Shown here piece after piece: positions 12,101 to 24,100 of a stretch of 64,000 nt of DNA (the stretch's first letter is position 1; each line of letters begins with the position of its first letter). The position numbers and the translations under genes were made by a program. This DNA comes from Cryptolaemus montrouzieri (lineage: Eukaryota; Arthropoda; Insecta; Coleoptera; Coccinellidae): positions 16,149,050 to 16,213,049 of the forward strand of contig JABFTP020000124.1 of NCBI GenBank assembly GCA_013387265.2. Direction: 5' to 3'. Below the pieces are notes generated by a model, which had not been told where the DNA came from, made no database searches, and saw only the letters and a program-made list of their open reading frames with translations.

Positions 12101-15100
12101 GGGCGGTACTATCGAATGCCTTCAGATAATCGAGAAAAGCTGAATGAACATTCCGATGCCCCACATGTGCCTGTTTCATTATCACAGAATCGATGTTTTT
12201 TTCCATGCAGCCGTGGTGTTTCTTTCTGCATCCTTTCTGCTCCTCTGCTGATATATTGTTGTCGTCAAGGTGTTGGTATATTCGATTGGATATGCATGAG
12301 GTGAGTATTTTGTAGAGTGTTGACAGGCAAGTGATTGGCCTATATTGGGACAGATCCTGTGTTCTATCGCTCTTAGGTAGCATATATGTTAAGCCTTGTG
12401 TTAGGAAAGTGGGTGTTTTCTTGGGATGTTGAAGAACATACGTGAGCTGTTTCGCTAGGGCTCCATGGAGCTTATCAAACTTCTTGTACCAGTAGTTGTG
12501 GATATTATCTGTACCTGTGGCCTTCCAATTGTTGGTCGCTCTAACTACTGTTGTGATTTCTTCCTCCGTTATTCCTTCGAAGTCCATATGTTTGATATCA
12601 AGGCGTTCTTTTTCATTCGTGATCCATTCCGCATCTCTATTATGTTCTTTGGGGTTCGACCATAGTGATGGCCAATAATCGGTCGAGCACTGTGCGTCAG
12701 GTACTTCTCTCTTATTGTTGGTCGCAGTTTTGTTATTTCCCTTATGAAAATTGGCCGCGTTTTGGAGGAACCTTTGGTTTTGGTGTTTCCTTTCAGTACA
12801 CTTGACGTATCTTGAAAGCGTCTTTGCTTTTGCTTGGAGTTTCTGTTTCAAAGTGTCCATATACACGTCGATGTGTTGTTTGTGATCAGGATGTTTTGTG
12901 TTCGTATCAATTTTCTTATAAATTTTGGGTATATGTTATTTCAAGCGCCTTGAGGGTTTTCTGTTTCTCAGGAATTCTGTGAGGCGACCGATTTCTGCTC
13001 TAATATTATCAATATCCTTCTTCAGTCGTTTTTGCCATGGTGGTTTTCTGACGCTTTTTGGCTCAGCTTGAATCAGAGTTGTGGAGATTTGATGTTTGTG
13101 AAGTCGAAGAACCGCTACTGCTCCACAGTAAACCAAAGTGTGAATCTTCTTCAAGGTGTTCTGGTCAGTATATTCCTCAAACACTGAGTTCACGCTTGCT
13201 AGGATGAGATTGGTGTTCTTGTTCGTCATGAGTTTGGGCAGTTTAGGTCTTTTAGTTGGGTTACTACCACTGAATTCAGTAATTGCTCTGTTGAGTTCTG
13301 ATCTTGCTAAATACATATATTCGTTCTGCTGATTCGGCTCAGGAGGGCGTTCCATGTTAATATTCGTTTCCGTGGCTTCGATGTTATCGGTAACACTTTC
13401 AATGACTCCGGCAGGTATGCCGTTATGAGTATCATTTTCGCTTCTGAGTTCCATTATGACCTCTTCTCGTATGCTTTGCAGCGTTTCTAAAGAAAGTAGC
13501 CTGTTTTCAACGATTGTTCTTCGTTGATCCCAAATTCTCTGCTTGGATATGTGCTGTAATTCAGGATATTTTTCTACGAACGCAAGATGTAACGCGTATC
13601 TGTATGCTGTCATTTCCGATTCCAAGTTTGTAATCTTGTAATAGGAACGCATAATATAGGAATTCATTTCTGGGGTCCATTTCATGCGTTTCCTATGGAA
13701 TCTGGCTCTCGTGGTCGTAGGCATAATGGCTTGCGCCACCGTTGAAACATCAAGAGTCGGTTGGGAGGTATTGATGTTGTTTCCCACTTGGTTTTGTGTT
13801 GCAGTATCCCTACTCGATATCACGCTGCTTCCGTCGCTAACCAAGGGAGACTGTGACTCACTTTCCGAACAAGACCCTCTTCCTAAATCTTGAACGCGAC
13901 AAGAGGTTATGGTGGTACAATGTCGATTCACCCGTTTATTCCTTAAATTGTACATCATTGGATAAGTTGCATTTTATACCTACTGCCAGGTTCAGCTTGG
14001 GTACCTCGGGTTCGCTAAGCCCGTACTCAGAAACAATGTTCCTGTGCTCCTGAAGTATTTGATATTATTATTATTACTAAGAGATGCTCCAGAGAAACAA
14101 ATTCGGCCCAGACGAAGAGGGTATTGCCGAAACTAAAGGTTATTTTGAAGCCAAAGATAAAGCTTCCCACATGAAGGCATAGAAATGTTAGGGAAACATT
14201 GGAATGATTGTATCACTGTAGTATATAGATGAATAAGTTCGAAGCTTGAGAAAAAATTATATTTTTACTGGTTTGTCCAGGGCTTTTTTGACCCAAGTGA
14301 TAGAAGCAGAAATATAGTAAACGTTGTTTTCAGGTTTCGAGGCCAGCCAAAAACGAAATTGATCTTGTGGAAGCAAGAGCGCGTTATGGAGATATTGTTT
14401 ATAAACATCCAATAATTCCTGGATATGAAGGTGAGATCTTATGGATTAACTCATAAAACCAATAAGACTGATAAATATAATGAACATAGTGTGATGTTTG
14501 CGAGGAAAATGTTCTCAGAAATAATAGTTTCCTAATTTACTTCCAATTCCTTACACAACCGTTTTCTGAAGACGCAAGTATTATACTGACTACACAATCT
14601 TTTCGGCGACAGCCGCCGGTTTCTTATTTCATGATGCAAAAAACGAATCATTCAACTACAGAGTTAATTTCCAACCGATTTGTAGTTGGTAAAAAGCACG
14701 AAATAAGTTTCTATGTTCAAGAATTCAAGTTGCCTTTGTATTCTTCAAAATCAATTAACATGTAAAACAGTAGCTTATATGTCAATTGAAGGTACATAGC
14801 TGTAACTGACACAGTGTAGATACATCTGCAAGTTGAACTTGCATACAATTTGTGCACTTACACGCCTGTAATTCCAATTCCAAGAACGCTCAAAAGACAG
14901 TACCATGCTTTTTTTTCAATGAAAAACAATGGAAGTGAAAGAGAAGACGAATTTAGGTGAAAGAACGGCTTAGCAGAAGAATTTCATAGTCTTTTCGTCA
15001 CCTCATCGTTACATGATAAGTGAAGAATCAATCTAAAAATTGATTTGAAACAACCACAAAATCAACAAAACCAAAAACATGAATGAACGTCGACAACGTG

Positions 15101-18100
15101 TCAGCTACTGATGGACTTATGGCGACACATAGCATGTTAGGTTATCCACATGGCCGTAGGTGTCTCTTCCACGGAGCTATTATGTCTATGTGTCAGCAAT
15201 GTGTCTCTTTGCTCTCTTGTTCTCAAAGAATTCTTCTACAAATTCTTCCATGGCAGAAATCAAATTCAGAGTCCGCATTGTGAGTCACGCTCTCGATCAG
15301 CTGAACTGCAAGAAGGCAGTTGGTCTGGACGAAATACCGCCAATCTGCTGGAAAAGAGCGATCCCAAAGAAAAGAAAGAAGTCCTTACCCCAAAACTACC
15401 GCCCTGCTGCACTTCTTCCTATTATGTCCAAAGTGATGGAGAGAGTCATAAATGATGAGCTCATCAAATATCTTAAGTTGCAGGGAATTAATAACGACCG
15501 TCAGTATGGTTTTCGCAGGCAAAGATCGAAAGAAGATCTGCTCGCCTACATCACTCATGTTTGTACATCAACGATGGAAAAGCTTGGGGAATCTAGAGCA
15601 ATAGCCCTAGACATCTCTAAAGCCTTTGATAGGGTTTGGCATGCAGCCTTGTTGAATAAACTTGCTGCATATGGTCTTCCCAAAAAATTGAGGGGTTGGA
15701 TAAGTAGCTTTCTTTCAAATAGATCAATACGAATTGTGGTCGACGGTATAACATTTGATTGTTTCCGATTGCAAGCAGGAGTACCTCAGGGATCCATTCT
15801 TTCGCCAACCTTGTTTCTGTTACAGATAAACGATCTTCTGTCATCTACAGAGAACAAGATCTTCGGTTTTGCAGACGATTATACTCTGGTTTCGTTTTTC
15901 AGTAGTCTGCGGCCGATTACAGCTGGGGAATCTCAGCAGCGTCAGAGATGTCAACAAATTAATAACTTACACTCTGATTTACAGAGGATATCTGAATGGA
16001 GTCAGTTGAACCTGGTGAGCTTCAACGCGAGCAAGACGCAAGCAACTACGTTTTCTAGAAAGATCCTCGCTGTGAAACCTCCCCTAATGATGCAAGGCCA
16101 ACAAATTGCATCCAAAGATCCGATGCACCTTCTCAGCATAACGGTCAACTCCGGGTTTTGCTGGCATGAACATGTATCAGCAATAGCTAAGTCGGCATCA
16201 GCTAAACTTAGTTTTCTTTTCAGAGCCAAGCGATATTTCACGTCATCTCAGCTGTTGCTTCTATACAAGGCGCAGATTCGACCTGCTTTGGAATATTGTT
16301 CCCATGTATAGGAATCTGCATCCAAACATTCGTTGCGGATGTTGGGTAGTTTGCAAAAACGGGCTGTGTGCCTCATCGACCACCCGGAGATCACCCGCGA
16401 TCTCCAACCGCTGGTTCTCAGAAGACAAGTTGCTGAACTTTCTCTGTTTTACAGATACTTCCACGGAAGATACTCCAAGGAGCTGAAAGGTCTTGTTCCG
16501 AAAAAAACTCATGTTTTGCCGCAATACTAGGCTGGCAAGGAGTTCACATCATATGGCGGTACACCACTCGAACCTCTCTCTATAAGAATTCCTTCGTTTA
16601 CATGGCCGGTGAGCTATGGAACTCACTTCCGTTCAACGTCTTCCCAACATCCTACAATTTGGCTTTAAGAAGCGAGTAAACAGACACCTAAAATCTTCCG
16701 AGGCGTCCACTCATGTGGTGTAACAACTTCGCCTATTCCTGGAAAGCGCGCATAAAAAAAGAAGCTAAAATAATGTGTATTTCCCCTTTACTGAATTGCT
16801 TATGACTAAACACATTCGTCTTCATAGGTTTCATCCCACGGGAACATGGTAAATTTGGTCAAAGATTATCTGTGCAGGCGACTGAAGCGCTTTCGGATTT
16901 TGAAAAATTGCAGAGTGCAGACAGGACGGCCTTAACCAACTTGATGAGAATAGGAGCTTTACAAGATAACACCTGGGACCCGAAAAACTTAGAAGATAGA
17001 GAAGTAAGTACAGTATAAACAAGAAAAGCATTTCCTCCTTTCCTATTATATTTCCTTCGTTAGTTTGATACACTCTACTACTTTCGCGAGTAGGCAGCGG
17101 CATAAGTGGCAAAATAGCGCTGAAATGCCAAGAAGTAATGCCAAGTAGCTGAGATGTATGCATGACAGCATTTTTTTTAGCAGAAACTGTGGGAAAAACT
17201 TGCTTTTTCCCTTTCACTTGATAATATAAAAAATTTCGTCAATTCATAATATCCAGCATTGATTCATGAAAATTGTCTAACCTGAAGGTTCTGAACACCT
17301 TCATCTGCAGAATTATTAAATTCGACAGACACGAACTTGGCAATCAATGCCACAAAACAGAACTATGTAAAAACTAGGAATATAGCATTCGAAGAAGCTT
17401 GCTGTGGATCTCCCACTGAAAATAAATAAGACCAGGACCTGCGTTACCACTTACTCAGAATCATAATGCCGACTATGCCAATGAAGTGACATAAAGGACG
17501 GAACATTGTAACACGTTCCTTTTAAATTTCAAACCCTGCCGTTCAAAAGATTGTTAACTATTCAGGTAGGCCTGGCACAGAGAATAGCCTGATGGAATAT
17601 CTGAACTCACACGTTGACGAAGCACCCGCTTCTTCTTTCACAGCCTCATCTCGTCCACTGCTGGACATAGGCCTCTCTTAACCTTTTCCAATTTGATCCT
17701 TTTTATGTCGTCCATCCATCTTGTTGGCGGTCTGCCTCTGCTTCTGAAGGCTTCGTGTCTAGGGCGCCACTCCAATATCCTTTTTGACCATCTGTTGTCT
17801 GACATTCTTGCGACATGGCCTGTCCAGTTCCATTTTAAACGTGTGACCCTATCTGCAGCATCTGTAACCTTACTTCTTCTTAGTATCTCCTCATTTGAAA
17901 TCCGATCTCTCAGGCTTATTCCCAACATGGATGTTTCCATGGCTCGTTGGGTCACTTTTATTCTGTTGACAGTCCTTTGGGTAAGTGTTAGTGTTTTGGA
18001 GCCACATGTCAGTACCGGAAGGACACATTGATCATAAACTTTGCGTTTAAGACTTATTGGAATATCAGACTTGAAAATATGTCGTAATTTTCCGAAGGCA

Positions 18101-21100
18101 GCCCAGGTCAGTCCTATTCGTCTGCTTAGTTCACAGGTCTGGTTGTCTCTTCCAATTCGTATTTCGTGTCCTAGATATTTGTATGAGGTTACAAATTGGA
18201 TTTCTTTTCCCTTAGTTTTAAGTTACAGCTGGGGACTAAGTTAGTCATGAATTCTGTTTTAGCGGTATTGATCTTTAATCCAACTTGTTGGGAGATACTT
18301 GACAACTCTGAGAGCATTTCGTATGCCTCATCTAGGCTATCTGAGATCAACACAATATCGTCGGCGAAACGCAGGTGATTTAGCATTTCCCCATCCACAC
18401 ATATGCTTCTATTTCCCATTTCGAGCTTTTTAAACATATACTCTAATAAAGTTGTGAAGAGATTGGGAGATATTGTATCGCCCTGACGGACACCCCTTTC
18501 GATTTTAAACTGGTTTGTTTCTTCGTGAAGTCTCACTTTTGCTGTTGCGTGTTCGTAGATATGTCGTAGTAGGGAGATATATCGATGATCTATACGACAG
18601 TCGGCAAGAGCTTTAAGCATTTCGTAGTGATTTATGGAATCGAACGCTTTTTCATAATCTACAAACGTGAGTACAAGAGGTTTATTGTATTCCACACATT
18701 TTTCTATCAGTGACTTTATAATCTGTAAGTGGTCGTTTGTTCCATATCCAGCTCTGAAGCCCGCTTGTTCTCTTGGCTGATATAAATCCAGTTTGTTCGT
18801 AAGTCTCGCTGTTATGATTTTAGTAAAAAGCTTATAAAGATGTGCACCCGCTTAGTATCGACGTAATTTAGGCCTAAGGTACCTTTGAACAGTTAAACGC
18901 TATTTAGTGTTTAGCTATTCAAAAAAAATCGTTTAGAAAGAGAGAACATTAAATTCTCTGTCTGTTCAAATAAAAAATGAAGAAAATGGGTCACTTAATT
19001 TACACACCTCGTGTTTCTGTTTTCAGTTGGCGCAAAGCCAATTTCAGTTACCACTACTGGAAGTAAGACCAGAATGTGCAAATATACTGCGAAATCTACC
19101 AGTGGATGAAGCGCCTTTGTCTCCACCAAGAAGCTCCCAAAGCCCTTATTTTATGGATAACACGAACCCTGGCAAAAAACTGGTTAAAGGTCAGTAGAAA
19201 AAAATCACGAAATCATATTTAATACTAAACCCTTCGTCTTCGTCTCTCTTATACCTGTTAAGCATTCCATCTACATTCTAGCAATACTTTTCTTCTATGT
19301 CTAATCCAACTTTTTACCTCTATTGTTTTACAAAACTATTCATGGGTGGTACCCATCTCGACCCCAAAGTCAGCAATTCAGCCCCTAAGCCTCTTTATAA
19401 CTCTTGGAAAATACCCATCTCAGCTCAGAGTTCTAGAGGTGAAAGATGAAGGATAATCTCCCCCAATTTTCTCATTATTTAACTGTTCATTGGTAGTTTA
19501 AAAATGTAACAAAAAATTAAAGTCATTGCACGTCTTTGAGAATAATAGTGCTCCAAAATTGAGTGAAATGCTAACTAACCATCAACCAGAAGAGCAACAT
19601 AAGCTGCAACGACAAAAAATGAACTCCTCTGGTAAATGAAAGATATATGCGAAAAACCATCTAAAACCATCAGACAAGAAATGAAGAATTTTACCATCTC
19701 ACCTCTGTTATTGTTCGTCGCTTTTCTCGAAGTCTGGTAGCGGGTTCACCGTCTCGGTCCATATTGTGGGTCTCTCGTATGTATTTACGAGATGCATTTT
19801 TCTGGAATTGTTGGAGTGATACGATGTGGTTATTTAGGGTGTTCAAAAGCGATATGTGACACTGATGAGTTCCTAATAAGAAGCGGCAGTTTGCCGCTTC
19901 GTTTCTCGATATCCTGCCTAATTGCACCATTCTGGCTCTTGATGACAACGTGCATGTTACGAAGATTTGAGAACCATCTCTTGTCAGGAAGGATTATTCA
20001 TTGATCTACTGATTTTTGAATAATTCATTTTGTCTCAAGTTTACATACATATGTAGACTCCATGCAAAGGGTATCGCGGAAGATATTTGTTTAATCAATA
20101 TAATAATCAATAAAGATAAAGTAAACGAAATGAGACTCTTTTGTCACTTTCCACAATTTATTCAATAATCACGACCGGTTTCGACCCTACGGTCATTTTC
20201 AAGTGAATAACAATATGATACATCAGTAGGCAAGTAAGCGTAGATCCTTGAATTTGGGTGAGGGTCGAATTTCTATCCTTTTTCCTCTTCATTTCGCTTG
20301 TTTTACATCTCCTTGGTTTGTCCTGGGGTTCTATTGGTTGGTTATCCTTCTTCTTTTATGTTCTGGAGTATTTATGCTGGCCTGTTATTTTCTCTTCCAT
20401 TGTACTAGGGATGTCCTCTTTTCTGTTGCCCTCGGTTGTAGTTATTATTTAGTTGATCTCCTTGTTTTTGTGGTTTTCCATCTGGTCGGTTGTCTTCGTC
20501 GTTAGTTGTGTAATGATTTCTTCCAGTGTGTTGATTTCCATTTCCATCTTGTAGTTCCATGTTATGTTCTTCATGAGTGCCGATGTCCAGTTTGTCCATG
20601 GTTCCTGTGGCTGTGTGCAGGTGTGTTGGTTCCCTTGGCCCTATTGCGATGATGTTGTTCCTTTCTGTGATTGTCTTCAGTATCCATCCGCTTTTGTTCG
20701 TTTTTCTGCTGTTCCAGTCCGAATCCTTGGCATTCAAGTCCCCAGCTGCGATGGTTGGCATGTTGCTGTTGAATATGGCTTTGATGTCGATTTTCTTCTC
20801 CTCTAGGTAGGTCGTCAGTTCATGTCGTTTGTTGGCGATTGAGTTTGCGTTCCAGAATGCTATTGTAAGCTGTCTCTATTTCGTGTTGAATAGCTGAATG
20901 AGCTTGCTCTGTTCTTCTAAAAATTTCATCTTCTGTTCTTTCGTTGCATTTGTCGCATTGAATTGGATGGCCATTCGTTCTAGAATCATAGCTAGTTCGT
21001 CTTCGCTAGTCATTTGGGGTCCTCTTGTATCAGTCGTTTTCTTTTCCTCCAAGTACAAGTACAGAATGAAATTTATCCTAAATATTGAGTAGTGGGGATC

Positions 21101-24100
21101 CATTATGCTCTAGTTGGCTGTTGAGGGTAATAAATTGTGGGTTTTTACATAGTTTGTTGATCTCCAAACCTTCCAACAAATTCATCTCTCTCCCTTTGTT
21201 ACATGCATTATGATATCAAGTGGTTAGTTGATTTTATGTGTTCAAATATTGGCGAATTTTCATCTGGGGAAATATGTTTCCTGAATCTAGCTTCAAAACT
21301 TCTCCCCATTTGTCCGACATATCGGCTATTCTAACATTCATTCCATTCGATTTGATAAATTCCTGATTGCTTGAATTTATCGTTCTTTTGTTTTTCATTG
21401 AATAATAATCAGCTTAAGTTGGGGCCGCTTGAGAATGAAGTAGTTAAATTCAATTTGGAAAAGTAGCTATTGATTTTGTTAGAGAGTTCGCCAGTGTATC
21501 TGAGACTAGTGTATCTTTTTTCCGGGGTTTCTACGATGCTATATACAATTGAGAGGTAATACGTTGTTCTTTGCGTTTAATGATTGTATTTAGAAAATGT
21601 TGTGGTATGTTTTTATTTGAGGCAATTTTTCTGATGATATTAAGTTCAGTTTGAAAATTTTTCGTCGAAAAGGGAACAGAGTAAGCTCTATGAATCATGC
21701 AGATAGTTTGTTGCTAAAATGACTGAACGAGTCCATTGGAATCGATGCGTCTGTGAATGTTTCTTTTCTGTAAATTTTATAAGTGAGCTGGTTATTTGAA
21801 TTTGTAATGGTTAAGTCGAGGAAATTAACTGAGTTATTATTTTCCAATTCAGAAGTGAAGCTGATGCGGCAATGTATTTTATTCAGGAAATTTAAAAATT
21901 GCTGAATTTGTCTGTTTAAACCACGAAAACCAACTAAAATGTCATCTACATATCTGTACCAGAAAGTAATGTGTTTTTCAGCGAAATCTGTGTTTAATAT
22001 TGAGTTTTTCTCTAAATTATTCATGAAGATGTCAGCTAGTAGAAGGCTAAGAGGTGAACCCATTGGAAGACCCGAATTGTTTAAAGAATTTAGATTGAAA
22101 TTGAAAGTAACTTTGAAGAAGATTTCTAAATTCATTAATGATATATGGCGGTGTGTAAGACTCGGATAAGATATCTGTAACAAGGGGAAGACACTCATTC
22201 ATTGGAATGTTCGGGTACATATTTTTGACATCGAAAGAGACTAACTTAATATCTTGGGAGATTGTGAGATTTGAAAGTTTATGTATGAGATCTAAAGAAT
22301 TAGAGACAGTGTATTGTGCTTGAAAATTCGAGAGGTCTAGAAATTTTTGCTAGTTTACCTGATGGTGTGTTTATATATGGCACTACAGGTCTGGCAGATT
22401 TTTCTTCCTGATGTAGTTTAATCAATCCGTACATTTTTTGGAGCTTGAACATTCGCTGGAATCAGTTTCCTCTTCTCCCATTCATTCTCCCATTTATTAC
22501 CCTCAACGGCCAACTAGAGCATAATGGATCCCCACTACTCCATATTTAGGATAAATTTCATTCTGTATTTGTACTTGCCTACTCATGTATTATATTGTTA
22601 TTCACTTGAAAATAACCGTAGGGACGAAACCGGTCTTGATTATTGAATAAATTGTGAAAAGTGACAAAAGTGTCTCATTTCGTTTATTAAAAAATGAATT
22701 TCCATAAAATACATAAATCACCAATACTTTCAATCAATAAAGATCCCTAATATGTGCTTTCTTTCCTATTCCTACAACTGGAAAAATATCATAATCATAA
22801 ATAAATTAAGTCTAAGGGTGGAGATGGATATATTTTATACCTGAAATTTACTTGGAGCCGAGATGGTCACTTTTCAAATTTTTATACCTGTGTCCTGAAC
22901 ACCACGGCTACTCAGAAGTATTGTAATATTTTTGGGACTATAAATATACATATTTTTCCGTCATTCAAGAACATCGGAGTGGTAGAGTAGTTTATAAAAT
23001 GTATCGACAACTCGAAACTATAGAAACATCTTGACATTAGACATTTAGGCAAATGTCAATACAACCCCAATTTCATTATATAAATTCAGCATGTACGATC
23101 GACTTTATAATTCTTTTTCACAATTACAAAAATATCGTAAGTCTTCTGCCAAACGAAACATATTGTTCAGATTATTAAATTTCGAGAACATATTTATTAT
23201 ATTTAATATCTTGAAGAGTTGAACTTTTGTGGAGTATATCCTGGAAAAACTCGAATTGAAATATGACAAAAAGAAGACCATAGTAAAAGTGTAGACGTTT
23301 TATTTATGTAGTGTATTTCATACTTCCAAAACTCTATTTCAAATGATGTACCAAAATGTGTGAGCATACTGCTTCAACTTAAATTTCCAAATCATTTCTC
23401 TGAGAAATCTAATATTTGCACCAGCAACTGAAACTCCAGAAATAATCCCACCTTGTATGCAAATAGCTTGTCTATTTATCTAATCTATTTCACTTTTAGG
23501 ATTTGCTGGTCATGTACCTTTTGGGTATGCCAGCTTCGGCAAAACAAACGAGGCTATGACAAATAGCGCCTTGTGCGATTTCACGTCAAATTATCGCAAA
23601 AGATTGAGTACGGAATGGTCCCCGGTAAGCATCAGCAGGCCTGATCCTCCCCTTTTGATTCAGCCCTCCGAAATCTACCACAGACACGTTGGACAACTTC
23701 CAAATTATTGTGGACATATTCCTGGGGCTATATTTAGGTAGGTATAGCACAAGCTAGATCATGTCATAATTTAAAGCACCTATCATGGATTAAACTTCCT
23801 CTGGTGTGTCATGTCCTGCACAATTCTAACAAACCTTACACCAGGGGTGCTCAAACTTGAACTACAGGCGATCTACCTCAATATTTTAAAACTATTTACG
23901 ATCGACTCTAAGAGGCTGCAAGTATGTGTGATGCAGGGTTGTCGTACATACACTATACATCCTACCTACCTACCTAGGTAGGGTGTACCGTAGCATATAG
24001 ATATTAGCTTTCCGCACAATATACATTATTTTAGTCAAGGTTTGGGTTAGGTTCTTCTCTATAATATCAATGAAAAAACTCATAGTTTATCAAAATTGCG

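Larger units (their letters stand above)
10151..14060 (-). mobile_element. Non-LTR retrotransposon with restriction-like endonuclease end (R2/R4-like)
   Basis: A near full-length element on the minus strand. Its parts are an N-terminal ORF of 340 codons (12936-13958) with a basic WTPEMNSYIMRSYYK block; the RT (11529-12866) with KATGTDNIHNYWYKKF, QYRPITCLSTLYKILT, FLDYLKAFDSTAH, RGIFQGDSLSPLWF and LLYMDDIKLYA; and an extended thumb. Next is a zinc-knuckle-like C-x2-C...H...C (CRKCHIRSEAIQHFPSGC). Last is a region with PDIVVYDKRAKTAMLVDVTI and later KKSKYTDLAIEIK, matching the PD..D core of restriction-like endonucleases. Breaks seen are a stop between the first two parts, one stop near 11530, a shift near 11250 and a shift near 10835. 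Catalytic DD is present. It is in intron 2 of the CIMIP2-like gene, not in rDNA. Confidence 0.75.
20118..22731 (-). mobile_element. Penelope-like element with inverted terminal repeats and 13-bp TSD
   Basis: The element is flanked by a 13-bp direct repeat aatcaataaagat (20105-20117 and 22732-22744). Its ends are long inverted repeats (left 20118-20236 plus 21048-21134, right about 22494-22690) sharing, for example, gacgaaatgag-like outer and acttgcctact inner sequences. On the minus strand the RT region (22460 to 21695) shows SFDVKNMYPNIPM, GLPMGSPLSLLLADIFMNNL, FWYRYVDDILVGF and NNNSVNFLDLTI, as in Penelope-like RT. Further on, a GIY-YIG-like block (RYVGQMGRSFEARFRKHISP) lies around 21230-21350. 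The N-terminus is truncated and frames are broken. The left repeat carries an inserted LINE piece. Confidence 0.85.

Noticed and set aside
12023..12678. Plus-strand ORFs over 12.0-12.7 kb
   Set aside because: Shadows of the minus-strand reverse transcriptase, which has all RT motifs.
20248..20810. Hydrophobic plus-strand ORFs resembling membrane proteins
   Set aside because: Antisense of a LINE endonuclease piece; the hydrophobicity comes from T-rich complement of an Asn/Lys/Gln-rich frame.
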